Shown: positions 8,417-16,455 of the stretch, piece by piece
Position numbering within the stretch: position 1 is the stretch's first letter
Layout of the letters: every line of letters begins with the position of its first letter
Assembly (NCBI RefSeq): GCF_028737195.1
Contig: NZ_JAQZAJ010000002.1
Location: forward strand, 372,001-436,000
Direction of reading: 5' to 3'
Length of the DNA: 64,000 bases
DNA from: Pseudovibrio exalbescens
GTDB taxonomy: Bacteria > Pseudomonadota > Alphaproteobacteria > Rhizobiales > Stappiaceae
Position numbers and translations under genes: made by a program
Notes under the pieces: model-generated
What the model was told of the DNA's origin: nothing
Seen by the model: the letters and a program-made list of their open reading frames with translations, nothing else
The model's database searches: none

Positions 8417-9204
8417 CTTCCAAACTGTATTGGCGGGAGGAGGGCAGTGGTTCACCCCTGGTCCTTCTCCACGGCTGGGCGTGCCATGGTGGTTTCTTTG
8501 AGGAGCAGGTGAGGGCGCATCGCGGCAGGGCACATGTTCTGGTGCCTGATCTTCCGGGCCATGGCCAAAACCTCAATGCCGCAGAGCTCACCATTGAGGC
8601 CGCGGCAGACGCCGTGTTTGCCGAGTTGGAGCGCCGAAATCTAAGGGATGTCACTCTGTGCGGTTGGTCCATGGGGGCCCATGTGGCCTTTGCCTTGGCG
8701 CAGCGGCACGGCACCAATCGGATCCGACAGTTTGTGGCAGTTGATATGGCGCCGAAGGTTCTAAACGATCCGGAGTGGCCGTTCGGCTCATTGGGCGGGC
8801 TGGACGAAGCCCGTAATCACCACTTGCTGGCAACGCTGGTCCCGAGCTGGGCGGGGCTGGTTCCCAAAATCGCGCAGCGCATGTTCGCCACTGGCGCGCC
8901 CTGTGATCCGGGCAAGCTCATGCATGCAGAAGAAGAAATCCGCCGCGCCAACCCAGAGTTATTAAAGCCCATGTGGGCGTCGCTCACTACGCAGGACTTT
9001 CGTTCGCTCGTCACAGCTTTAGGAAAGCCGCTTCATTTGGTGTTTGGGGGACAAAGCGCCCTTTATGGCGCTGGAACGCGCAATTGGTATCTGGACCATG
9101 TTCCCGGAGTGGAACTCAATCTGTTTGAAGCAGCGGGCCACAGTCCCCATCTGGAAGACCCCGAGCGCTTCTCACAAGTGCTTGGAGCCCTTCTGGCCTC
9201 GTGA
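8413..9204 (+). CDS. alpha/beta hydrolase translationally coupled to the importer (BioH-like fold)
   Basis: A 263-residue cytoplasmic alpha/beta hydrolase. It has the oxyanion motif LLHGWACHG near residue 20, the nucleophile elbow GWSMG (Ser 86) and a terminal histidine in AAGHSPHLEDP (His 243). The strand that normally presents the catalytic aspartate reads VFGGQSALYG, without Asp, so the acid may be displaced or absent. Sequence style recalls BioH, but no biotin genes are near. The four-base overlap with the LivM-type gene suggests it acts on what the importer brings in, for example an ester or lactone. Function is inferred from context only. Confidence 0.8.
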   Translation: MTSKLYWREEGSGSPLVLLHGWACHGGFFEEQVRAHRGRAHVLVPDLPGHGQNLNAAELTIEAAADAVFAELERRNLRDVTLCGWSMGAHVAFALAQRHGTNRIRQFVAVDMAPKVLNDPEWPFGSLGGLDEARNHHLLATLVPSWAGLVPKIAQRMFATGAPCDPGKLMHAEEEIRRANPELLKPMWASLTTQDFRSLVTALGKPLHLVFGGQSALYGAGTRNWYLDHVPGVELNLFEAAGHSPHLEDPERFSQVLGALLAS

Positions 9205-9207
9205 AAA

Positions 9208-9230
9208 GCCCGGCAAAGAGCCGGGCCTCT
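9208..9230. terminator. Terminator between convergent operons
   Basis: A perfect stem GCCCGGC-AAAGA-GCCGGGC is followed by CTCTTTG on the plus strand and preceded by GAAAA, so it can act in both directions. It fills the 39-base gap between the importer/hydrolase operon and the opposing CoA operon. Confidence 0.8.
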
Positions 9231-9243
9231 TTGTCTCATTGGA

Positions 9244-9615
9244 TCACTCTTTGCCCACGTCTTCCACGTAGACCAGAGCGCGTCCTTCGCAGACGAGCGT
9301 ACCGGTCTGAGTGGTGCATACAGTTGCCAGATCCACCAGGTGTTTTTCGGGCCGCAGCCGCGTCACCGTCACGCGGGCAGTCAGCGGTTCGTCGAGAGGA
9401 GCATCCTGCAGGAAGTTCAAATCCTGCTTGAGATAGTTGGTGCCACGTCCGGGCAACTTGACTCCCAGAAGGTAAGAAAACAGCGCCCCAATCAGGGGCC
9501 CCGGCACGGTGCTGTAGTGACCCGGTACAGTGCCTGCCTGACGGGCAAAGTTGGACATGTCTTGTGAGCTGAAGCTACGCGTGATCTCAGCAAATGCGCC
9601 AAGTTCCAGTTTCAT
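9244..9615 (-). CDS. MaoC-like hot-dog protein, degenerate active site (candidate non-catalytic subunit)
   Basis: A 123-residue protein with the size and pattern of a single hot-dog domain. It starts MKLELGAFAEITRSFSSQD and its ATG overlaps the stop of the preceding MaoC gene (ATGA). Where catalytic MaoC hydratases have a GD-NPIH segment and a later HG-M segment, this protein reads RQAGTVPGHYSTVPGPLIG; the Asp/His pair is not recognisable. It therefore probably serves as the structural partner of the protein encoded just upstream, as in heteromeric MaoC hydratases of steroid catabolism (ChsH1/ChsH2). An independent thioesterase-like role is possible. Confidence 0.75.
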   Translation of the reverse strand: MKLELGAFAEITRSFSSQDMSNFARQAGTVPGHYSTVPGPLIGALFSYLLGVKLPGRGTNYLKQDLNFLQDAPLDEPLTARVTVTRLRPEKHLVDLATVCTTQTGTLVCEGRALVYVEDVGKE

Positions 9616-9995
9616 GCCGCGCCTCCTGAGAGTAAGCACTCTCCCGTCAAAACAGGCTTGTTGTCTGTCCCTCGTTTCGCCTCCAGAACGATCTTGTTCG
9701 GATCTTCTTCCGATGACGTGAGGCTGAAAATCACTTCTTCGCCCGCATAGGTCGGATTGGGAAACACAAGAGCCTGAAATGCGTGTTCGAAGTCCGGCCA
9801 CTCTCTTTTAAGCAGGCCAAACAGGCGTGTGTAGAGCAACATGCCATGTGACACGGTGCGTCCAAACCGTGTCCGCGCGGAAAACTCCGGGTCAACATGA
9901 ATTGGATTGTCATCACCTGACAGTTCGGCAAAATCATCAAAGTCTTGCTGCGTTGGAACCCAGCGTTCTTGAATGCTCTGGTTCAGGACGCTCAT
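9612..9995 (-). CDS. MaoC family (R)-hydratase, catalytic type
   Basis: A 127-residue single hot-dog protein with the full hydratase signature FAELSGDDNPIHVD followed by TRFGRTVSHGMLLY, giving the catalytic Asp and His of R-specific enoyl-CoA hydratases. It would add water to a trans-2-enoyl-CoA, or remove it from the 3-hydroxy form. Its start overlaps the acyl-CoA ligase stop by one base and its stop overlaps the second MaoC gene by four, so the three proteins are made in coupled fashion. The natural substrate is unknown. Confidence 0.88.
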   Translation of the reverse strand: MSVLNQSIQERWVPTQQDFDDFAELSGDDNPIHVDPEFSARTRFGRTVSHGMLLYTRLFGLLKREWPDFEHAFQALVFPNPTYAGEEVIFSLTSSEEDPNKIVLEAKRGTDNKPVLTGECLLSGGAA

Positions 9996-11527
9996 CAGAC
10001 CTCCTCCGCTTCATTGGTAAACGTGTTTTTCAAGATATTCTTGCGCACTTTGCCTGCAGCTGTGCGTGGCATTTCATCGACCACTTGAAAGCTCTTTGGC
10101 ACTTTGTAGGCGGCTAATCGTTCACGGCACCACCCGGTCATGTCAGCGGTGTTCAGGTCAGCGCCTGGGCGCTCAATCAGGAAAGCAGCCCCCACTTCGC
10201 CCCACTTGGCGTCCGCGACACCAATCACCACGGCTTCCAAAATGGCTGGATGCGTGGTCAGAACCTTCTCTACTTCCGCGGGGTAGACGTTCTCGCCACC
10301 GGAGATGTACATGTCCTTGATGCGATCAATGATATAGTAGTAGCCATCTTCGTCGCGCTGGGCGATATCGCCGGATTTTAGCCATCCGTCTGGCGTAAAG
10401 GTTGCTGCAGTCGCCTGCGCATTTCCCATGTATCCGGGCGTAATTCCCGGCCCCCGTAGCTGGAGTTCGCCAGTCCCGGCACCTTCAACAATGCGGCCGT
10501 CGACACCCTCAAGACGCACATCCGTCAGCATTTGCGCCTTGCCCACAGACCCGACCTTGAGTGGCGCGCTGGCTTTGTCCATCAAGAACACGGTTGGTCC
10601 GGTCTCGGTCATGCCCATGCCATTGCAAATAGTTGCGCCCCGTTCCATGAACTCTGTCAGGAGGTGCGCCGGGATGGGCGCGCCGCCACAGCCCAAAGAG
10701 TTGAGCTTGGTGAAGTCCACGTCATCAATGCGCGGATGCAGCGAAAGCGCTTGGTAAATCGCAGGCACGCCGAAGAAAGCGCTGACTTTACCTCCGGCCA
10801 AGAGATTAATTACCGCATCTGCATCAAACTTGCGCAGCACCGTGGAGCAGCCCCCAGCCAGAAACAGGGGCAGGGTCAACAGGTTGATGCCAGCCGTATG
10901 AAACAGCGGCAAGAAGTTCACACTGGTATCGGTGCTGGTAAGGTCGACGGCCTGACCATAGTTGACGGCATTGGCCCAGGCCATCCCCGCCGTTTGGATC
11001 ACAGCCTTCGGGTTGCCTGTGGTGCCAGAGGTGTAGAGCAGGTACCAAGGCGCATTGCTCGCAATGGGGCGAGCCTCTGGCGAATTTGCAGGGGCGGCGG
11101 CCATCATTGCGCTCAAGTCGTGTTCGCCGTCTCCCTCCAGATTGCACAGAGGCAGATCGACGCGTGCTTTCAGGTCATGCGCCGCCTCAGAAAAAGCGTC
11201 ATCGTGGATCAGCAGCGTCGCCTCTGACAATTTCAGGATCGGCTCCAGCTCGGCTACGGGTTGACGCCAGTTCAGCGGTACGAGAATGAGGCCGGTCTTC
11301 TGTGCTGCAAACAGAATGGAAAAGAACTCAACATGGTTGAGGCACAAAATGGCAACCCGGTCCCCGGTTTGTAAACCCATGTGCGCAAGGCCTGCAGCGA
11401 TGCGTTCTGCCTGCTCATTGAGGGCGGCAAAGGTGAACTCCTGCCCGCTCTCCAAATCAATAAACGCCAATGCGTGCGGCGAAAGCCCTGCGCGCTTTGC
11501 CGCCATATCTGTAACCCATTCCATCAT
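9995..11527 (-). CDS. acyl-CoA synthetase (AMP-dependent ligase)
   Basis: A 510-residue ANL-superfamily ligase. It has the phosphate-binding loop LLYTSGTTGNPKA near residue 170, the hinge region IDRIKDMYISGGENVYP near 410, and the C-terminal catalytic lysine motif PRTAAGKVRKN near 490. The usual reaction is acid + ATP + CoA to acyl-CoA + AMP + PPi. No acyl-chain-specific signature can be read by eye. It is the second structural gene of the tetR-led operon and would activate the acid before the crotonase and MaoC steps. Confidence 0.9.
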   Translation of the reverse strand: MMEWVTDMAAKRAGLSPHALAFIDLESGQEFTFAALNEQAERIAAGLAHMGLQTGDRVAILCLNHVEFFSILFAAQKTGLILVPLNWRQPVAELEPILKLSEATLLIHDDAFSEAAHDLKARVDLPLCNLEGDGEHDLSAMMAAAPANSPEARPIASNAPWYLLYTSGTTGNPKAVIQTAGMAWANAVNYGQAVDLTSTDTSVNFLPLFHTAGINLLTLPLFLAGGCSTVLRKFDADAVINLLAGGKVSAFFGVPAIYQALSLHPRIDDVDFTKLNSLGCGGAPIPAHLLTEFMERGATICNGMGMTETGPTVFLMDKASAPLKVGSVGKAQMLTDVRLEGVDGRIVEGAGTGELQLRGPGITPGYMGNAQATAATFTPDGWLKSGDIAQRDEDGYYYIIDRIKDMYISGGENVYPAEVEKVLTTHPAILEAVVIGVADAKWGEVGAAFLIERPGADLNTADMTGWCRERLAAYKVPKSFQVVDEMPRTAAGKVRKNILKNTFTNEAEEV

Positions 11528-11566
11528 GCCCTCCCCGCATGTTTGTGAGTCTGATCCTCTTGAAAC

Positions 11567-12340
11567 TTAGTGCCTGTTGGTGAAGCGCTGCATTCCTTCT
11601 CGGGTGTCTGGCGCGGATATGCGCTCCAGAAAACGCGCCTTTTCCTGATCCAGCCGAGCCTTCACTTGGGCGCGGCGCGGCGCATCCCAGACGTTTGCCC
11701 GTGTCGCGGCGAGTGTACTGGCGTTCATCTCCCGAATGCCGCCAAGCCATTCTTGAATGCCCGTGTCCAGCTCCTCTGTTTCAACCACGCGGCTCGCCAA
11801 TCCCAGTGAAACGCATTCCTCAGCGCTGAGCCGAGTGTTGAGGTACTGCACCTCCAGCGCTCTGGCCGTTCTAATCTTTTCCGGTAGAAGTGCCGTCCAG
11901 CCGCCATCTGGGCCAAAGCCCACCACACCGTAGTAGGGTTGGACGAAGGCGCGCTGGCTCATGATCACCATGTCGCTAGCCAGAACAAATCCCACCGAGC
12001 CTCCGGTCACGGGGCCATTTACCCGCGCGATCACCGGGGCCGGGAATGCCAGCAGCTTCATGAGTGCATCATGCAGGCCGCCCACAACCCGTTCCGAGTA
12101 AGCCCGTAGCTGTTCCGGGTCGCTCGCAGCCTCCAGAAACGCGCCTACGTCGCCACCAGTCGAGAAGCTTCGGCCTTCCCCGGTCAGCACCAACGCCCGC
12201 GGCGCAGCCGCTTTAGCCGCCTCAATGGCCCTGTGAAGATCGTCAAGCACCTCGGGCACCAGAGCATTATGGCGCTCTGGGCGGTTGAGGCGAATTTCAG
12301 CCCAGTCATCATGAAGGGTCAGCTTGACGAGTTCAGTCAT
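11567..12340 (-). CDS. enoyl-CoA hydratase/isomerase (crotonase) family protein lacking both hydratase glutamates
   Basis: A 257-residue crotonase-fold protein. It has the N-terminal RLNRPERHNAL segment and the oxyanion-hole region NGPVTGG. Classical hydratases have one catalytic Glu after GGG and a second in a PE segment. Here the first position falls in GGSVGF and the second reads QPYYGVVGF, so both are missing. An Asp in GFGPDGG (residue 145) sits where isomerases of the PaaG/ECI type and CoA dehalogenases keep a catalytic acid. Isomerase or another crotonase reaction is therefore likelier than hydration, which the MaoC proteins could supply. One base separates it from tetR. Confidence 0.85.
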   Translation of the reverse strand: MTELVKLTLHDDWAEIRLNRPERHNALVPEVLDDLHRAIEAAKAAAPRALVLTGEGRSFSTGGDVGAFLEAASDPEQLRAYSERVVGGLHDALMKLLAFPAPVIARVNGPVTGGSVGFVLASDMVIMSQRAFVQPYYGVVGFGPDGGWTALLPEKIRTARALEVQYLNTRLSAEECVSLGLASRVVETEELDTGIQEWLGGIREMNASTLAATRANVWDAPRRAQVKARLDQEKARFLERISAPDTREGMQRFTNRH

Positions 12341-12341
12341 G

Positions 12342-12968
12342 TCAGGAAGGCCTCAGTCCGTTGACGATCAGATCGTGGGTGGTCTCAACGATGTCATCGA
12401 CAGGGGTCTCGTCTCCCCAGATCACGGCCCGCTCTCCGAGTGCTCGAGCCATCCCCATGAGAGCCCAGGCGCGCGTATGCGCATCTCCCGGGCTCACCTG
12501 CCCAGCTTCAGCCGCAGCAACGAGTCCCTCCCGATAGCCATCGGCAAAAGTGTCGTAATAGGCTTTGTAAGCGTCCGGGGCCACAAACATGGCCTCCTGC
12601 ACAACGCGGTAGAGATCCGGGTGAGCGCGCACAAACTCCAAAAACGCCTTCAAGCCAGCCTTTTCTGCGGCCAGCCGGTCTGTTGCATCCCGTGCCACAG
12701 AGGAAAGCTCCCGGCGCACGAGTCGGCCCATTTCAATCACCAGCTCGTGAAACACTTCCTCTTTGCTTTTGAAGTAGATGTAAAACGTGCCTTGGCCCAC
12801 GCCCGCTTCTCGCGTGATGTCGCCAATGGAAGCCTCGTTGTAGCCTTGCGCGCCTATCACGCGTTCTGCTGCGGTCAGGATTGCTTTTTTTGTTGCTTCA
12901 CCGCGGGCTGTTTTTGGCTTGGTCGGCGCTTTTGCCCGCCCTGCGGTGGCGTTTTGGGATCGCGGCAA
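12342..12968 (-). CDS. TetR family transcriptional regulator of the CoA operon
   Basis: A regulator of about 208 residues with a basic N-terminal tail rich in Ala/Lys/Pro and a clear TetR helix-turn-helix (KKAILTAAERVIGAQGY ... ASIGDITREAGVGQGTFY). I chose a TTG start because GGAG lies seven bases before it. An ATG 39 bases upstream would put the start codon inside a perfect palindrome and has no ribosome site. It is the first gene of the operon and the palindrome just upstream is its likely operator, so autorepression released by an acyl-CoA is plausible, as in other TetR regulators of fatty-acid genes. Confidence 0.85.
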   Translation of the reverse strand: MPRSQNATAGRAKAPTKPKTARGEATKKAILTAAERVIGAQGYNEASIGDITREAGVGQGTFYIYFKSKEEVFHELVIEMGRLVRRELSSVARDATDRLAAEKAGLKAFLEFVRAHPDLYRVVQEAMFVAPDAYKAYYDTFADGYREGLVAAAEAGQVSPGDAHTRAWALMGMARALGERAVIWGDETPVDDIVETTHDLIVNGLRPS

Positions 12969-12994
12969 GCTCACTCTCCGGTTTGACAATGTTG

Positions 12995-13018
12995 AAACAT
13001 GAATCACTATTCATGTTT
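12995..13018. promoter_or_regulatory. Perfect palindrome, probable TetR operator
   Basis: Ten-base arms AAACATGAAT and ATTCATGTTT are exact inverted repeats around a CACT spacer. The site lies 27 bases upstream of the TTG start chosen for the adjacent tetR gene, where a promoter for the minus-strand operon is expected. Confidence 0.7.
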
Positions 13019-13251
13019 GGCGCCGCAAAAGCAAGCGCTATCGCCTCAGCCGCCTAATCAGTTTGGGTAGGGCCTGACAGGTTCGTTGATGTTTTCAGAT
13101 CTGGAGAGGTTAGAATGCCGCGGCTGCAATGATGCGCAAGTGACAGCCAGCAGAGGTTTGCTCAGAACAAATCTCGTCCAACGCCTGGCTGAGAGGCACC
13201 GCTCTCAAAGCAAGCTCATTATTTTGGGGTCACGATGTTTGGCAGGGAAAA

Positions 13252-13328
13252 TGGCGCACCCGATAGGATTCGAACCTATGGCCTCTGCCTTCGGAGGGCA
13301 GCGCTCTATCCAACTGAGCTACGGGTGC
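13252..13328 (-). tRNA. tRNA-Arg (anticodon CCG)
   Basis: The minus strand gives a complete 77-base cloverleaf. The acceptor GCACCCG pairs with CGGGTGC, and the D-arm contains AGCTCAGTTGGATAGAGC. The anticodon stem CTGCC/GGCAG holds the loop CTCCGAA (anticodon CCG), the T-arm has GGTTCGAATCC, and CCA is encoded. It reads CGG arginine codons. The tRNA stands alone and no integrase gene or repeated 3' end is visible beside it. Confidence 0.97.
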
Positions 13329-13671
13329 TTGATGTCACGGCACAAGTTGTGCCGGAAGCGTTCTCGTCTTTAACCGATCTGCAGCGACAGAGCAACGCCC
13401 CAGTTGCAATAGTTCGCCACAATGTGGATACGCGTTCTTGGACGGGGGCTCCCGCATTATGTGCGCCTTTCTGCTGCCAAGCGACCTGCATGGCATGAAG
13501 TGGTCGTTTGGCGCGGGGGGCGCAGATCGGTTTTGAGCCGTGACAAGCTCCAGCGCTGAGCGTACACTTATTGAGAGCACATCAATCATGTTCACGCAAT
13601 TGTTGCATTAAGTTCATTCAAGTGTCGTGGCCGCACCGTAAGGCCTTCCCTTCAACAAGGGGAGTTTACTT
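13329..13671. other. Intergenic region with no gene seen
   Basis: Between the tRNA and the phosphoesterase gene I find no credible coding sequence or clear hairpin. It should contain the promoters of the tRNA (minus strand) and of the phosphoesterase. AAGGGGAG about ten bases before the next ATG is that gene's ribosome site. Confidence 0.6.
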
Positions 13672-15675
13672 ATGACCACCAAGATCACGAGACGCAGCTT
13701 TCTTGCAACCTCCAGTAGTCTGGCGTTGGGGGCGGCAATCATGCCTTCTTTCGTTATTCGAGCGAATGCAACGCCCAAGGCCGGCGAGTTGGCCATGGTT
13801 CCAGCGCCCCACAATCCCAAAGGTGCTTTCGATCGCCTCTTCCTTTTGAAGGGGGATGCACTGGGCGGTCCGATCTCCGCGATTGTCTCTGAAAATGGTG
13901 AGCAGGTGCCGGAAGCGGCCTTGAAAGAGGGCGAGCAGCGTGTGCTGCGCCTGCTGCATTTCAATGACATGCACAACCACCTCACCGAGTTTCATGGCAA
14001 GCGCGGCGATACGCACCGTTTCTCCCAGATCGTTAAAATGGTGAAAGAAGCTAAGGCGAATGCACAGGAAAACGAGATCGTGTTGTTCCTGTCCGCCGGT
14101 GACGATCACACCGGATCCATTTTTGACGAGCTGATGGGCTGGGCACCGGATGAGTTTGTGGTGGATGCCGGTTATCGCGCTTATTCAGAGGCCGGATTGG
14201 ACATTTCCGTTCTCGGTAACCACGAGTTCGACCGTGGTGCAGAACAGCTCCGCATCGGCCTGGAAAACGACTGCACATTCCCCGTTCTTTCAGCGAATGT
14301 GTATGGCTCTGACCACATGAAGCCGAACGAGCACTACGCACCAGCAGCCGTGGCCGAAGTGAAGGGCCTGCGCATCGGCTTCATCGGCCTCACCACAGCC
14401 ATTGACACCCGCGTCGGTCAGCCAAGCGATCCGAACCTGGCCGTTGCAAGCCCGGTGGATGCCATCAAGAACCTTTATCCGGCCGTAGAAGCGGTCTCAG
14501 ATGTTGTGGTCATCCTTAGCCACTGCGGCTATGGCAAGGGCCAACACGCAAGTGGTAAAGCAGCCACTGCCCGCACCATCGGTGATGGAGATTTTGCCAT
14601 CGCAGAGGCCGTTGGTCCGATGATCAAGAAGCCTGCGGTTCTCGTTGGCGGTCACTCCCACACCCTGTTGAACGAAGAGGGGCTGGATCAGGGCAACATG
14701 GTCAATGGCCTGTTGCTCACACAGGCGCTTGCCCACGGCAAGTATCTGGGTGACATCTCCATGTCCGTCGCCGCTCACAAGGGACAGGATGGTTGGTTCA
14801 ACTCTGTCACATTGCACCCAACCAAGAAGCGCGATCAGCGCGTTGGGGCGGATGACCCTAGTTTTGCGAGCTATGAGCAGCCAGCAGACTATGATGTCGC
14901 CTTTGAGGATGCTGTTATCGCGCCAATGGTGGCCAAGCTCGATGAAAAGCTGGCAGAGGTGATTGGAACGGTCTCCGACGACACCTTGGTCAACACGAAG
15001 CGCACCATTGCGGACCGCTATGTAGGCGAAAGCGCGTTGGCCAACTTCATGAACGACACGCTCATCAAGCAGTCCTCCACGTTCCCTGGTGGCGCGGTTG
15101 ATTTTGCTCTGTTCAATGCGACCGGCCTCTCTACAGGTATCCATAAGGGGCCTTTGACATTCCGTCAGTGGTTCGATGTGATGCCATATGCAGATGCGGT
15201 GCATGTAGCCACCATGACCGGCGCACAAATCCGTGACTTCCTGAACAACAATGCAAAGCGTTTGCTGCGTCCGGAAGAGGTTGAGGGCACCGACCTGACG
15301 GGCTTCGTCTCCCGCGGCTTCCTGCATTTCTCCTCTGGCATTCGCTATCAGATCGTGCTTGGCAACAGCGCAGCTGAAGCGAAAGCGGTCAACATCACCC
15401 TTCAGGGCAAGCCAATTGAAGAGGTGTTGGATCAGGAGTTTAAAATGGCGTTCAACACCTACATCTCGCTGGGTGGGTTTGGTGAAAGCTGGAACGGCAA
15501 GCCGATTGGCGGCGGCGTCGCGGGTGACATCCCAAGCATGGATGTACGCAAGCTGACCTTCAATCACACGGGTCTTGTCTACCGCAACGAGATTATTGCG
15601 GCGATCCGGGAGATGAAGTTCATCTCACCTGAAACCGGTGTACTGCTCGACGAGCGCCTGCGTGTTACAGCCTGA
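13672..15675 (+). CDS. Tat-exported 5'-nucleotidase / metallophosphoesterase family protein
   Basis: A 667-residue protein whose N-terminus has a twin-arginine motif (RRSFLAT) before a hydrophobic stretch, so it is exported folded by Tat. The calcineurin-like metal-binding motifs follow: HFNDMHNH near residue 100, LSAGDDHTG near 145 and GNHEFDRG near 185. The C-terminal half fits the 5'-nucleotidase substrate domain (for example NFMNDTL). The family releases phosphate from nucleotides, 2',3'-cyclic nucleotides or related esters in the periplasm. It is monocistronic, with a terminator behind it. About 80 residues of unknown role lie between signal and catalytic domain. Confidence 0.88.
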   Translation: MTTKITRRSFLATSSSLALGAAIMPSFVIRANATPKAGELAMVPAPHNPKGAFDRLFLLKGDALGGPISAIVSENGEQVPEAALKEGEQRVLRLLHFNDMHNHLTEFHGKRGDTHRFSQIVKMVKEAKANAQENEIVLFLSAGDDHTGSIFDELMGWAPDEFVVDAGYRAYSEAGLDISVLGNHEFDRGAEQLRIGLENDCTFPVLSANVYGSDHMKPNEHYAPAAVAEVKGLRIGFIGLTTAIDTRVGQPSDPNLAVASPVDAIKNLYPAVEAVSDVVVILSHCGYGKGQHASGKAATARTIGDGDFAIAEAVGPMIKKPAVLVGGHSHTLLNEEGLDQGNMVNGLLLTQALAHGKYLGDISMSVAAHKGQDGWFNSVTLHPTKKRDQRVGADDPSFASYEQPADYDVAFEDAVIAPMVAKLDEKLAEVIGTVSDDTLVNTKRTIADRYVGESALANFMNDTLIKQSSTFPGGAVDFALFNATGLSTGIHKGPLTFRQWFDVMPYADAVHVATMTGAQIRDFLNNNAKRLLRPEEVEGTDLTGFVSRGFLHFSSGIRYQIVLGNSAAEAKAVNITLQGKPIEEVLDQEFKMAFNTYISLGGFGESWNGKPIGGGVAGDIPSMDVRKLTFNHTGLVYRNEIIAAIREMKFISPETGVLLDERLRVTA

Positions 15676-15707
15676 TCATCGCTCTCATTGCATGAGATGA
15701 AGGCTTA

Positions 15708-15737
15708 CGGGGCGGCTTGATGAGTCGCCCCGAATTT
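15708..15737 (+). terminator. Terminator of the phosphoesterase gene
   Basis: CGGGGCGGCT pairs with AGTCGCCCCG (one G-U wobble) around a TGATG loop, then AATTTGATT. The 260 or so bases that follow, up to the next gene, show nothing else recognisable. Confidence 0.75.
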
Positions 15738-16009
15738 GATTCAATCTTTACCTTGCGCATCCTGCACTTTCCCCGGTGGCCTCACATGCGCACAAGAAAT
15801 ATGACAGCGCGACGACGCACGGGATACAAATTCCGCCGCATTTGAGGGTTAGGCAGCGCTCTCTCAGCGGAATCGGGCGGTTCAGCTGGTTTCTATCTCC
15901 ACCCTTTGTTAACCATGGATGTGGGATGTACGCCCCGCACGCCAACCATTACTTGTTCTGGCGGGCGCTGGGTTCCTCAGATTGCAACAACTGGAAGATG
16001 ACGCGCGAA

Positions 16010-16444
16010 ATGGTAATGAAGAAGCTGCTGACAGCACTGATTATTTCCGCAGGCCTCATTGCCTCGACCGGGGCGAAAGAGGTGCCGCTCATCTGGGGTG
16101 AAAAGCAGGAAATCCAGAGCGTGGTGAAGCAGCTGGACCTGCCGGATGACAAGCGCAATCTGGTGCACATGATCCTTGAGGAAGCCCGCGTGAACGCCCG
16201 CCGTATCTATCAGGACGCCGGTGCTGAACTGGGTGAAACCACAAACATGATCCAGCGCGTGCAGATTTCACCGCGCATGGCAGAGCTTGAGCGCGAGATC
16301 ATGATGGACCTTTCCGCCATCCTGACAGAGGCAGAACTGAGCGAGTTCCGCCGCAGTGCCACCCTTGTCAAACTGCGGGCGAGCCAGCAAAACAGCCGTC
16401 AAAACGACGAAACCACAACAGCCGCTGCCCTTTTCGCACGCTGA
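16010..16444 (+). CDS. small secreted protein of unknown function
   Basis: A protein of about 144 residues. The start is set by GGAAG about 12 bases upstream and by the signal peptide that follows (MKKLLTALIISAGLIASTGA). The mature part is mainly charged helix with EARVNARRIYQDAGAEL and later a segment rich in Glu/Arg. An all-helical periplasmic protein, loosely like CpxP/Spy-type or heavy-metal-sensor proteins, is possible, but no motif proves it. It converges on the Ugp-like operon with only 11 bases between stop codons. Confidence 0.6.
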   Translation: MVMKKLLTALIISAGLIASTGAKEVPLIWGEKQEIQSVVKQLDLPDDKRNLVHMILEEARVNARRIYQDAGAELGETTNMIQRVQISPRMAELEREIMMDLSAILTEAELSEFRRSATLVKLRASQQNSRQNDETTTAAALFAR

Positions 16445-16455
16445 TCCGGCGAGGG

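Noticed and set aside
13252-13328. tRNA-Arg as an integration site of a mobile island
   Set aside because: No integrase, direct repeat of the tRNA 3' end or mobile genes are seen on either side within the window.
13235-13498. Plus-strand frame of 87 codons beginning [18 protein letters not shown]
   Set aside because: It is the antisense of the tRNA-Arg gene, a well-known source of spurious annotated proteins; no ribosome site or family resemblance outside the tRNA.
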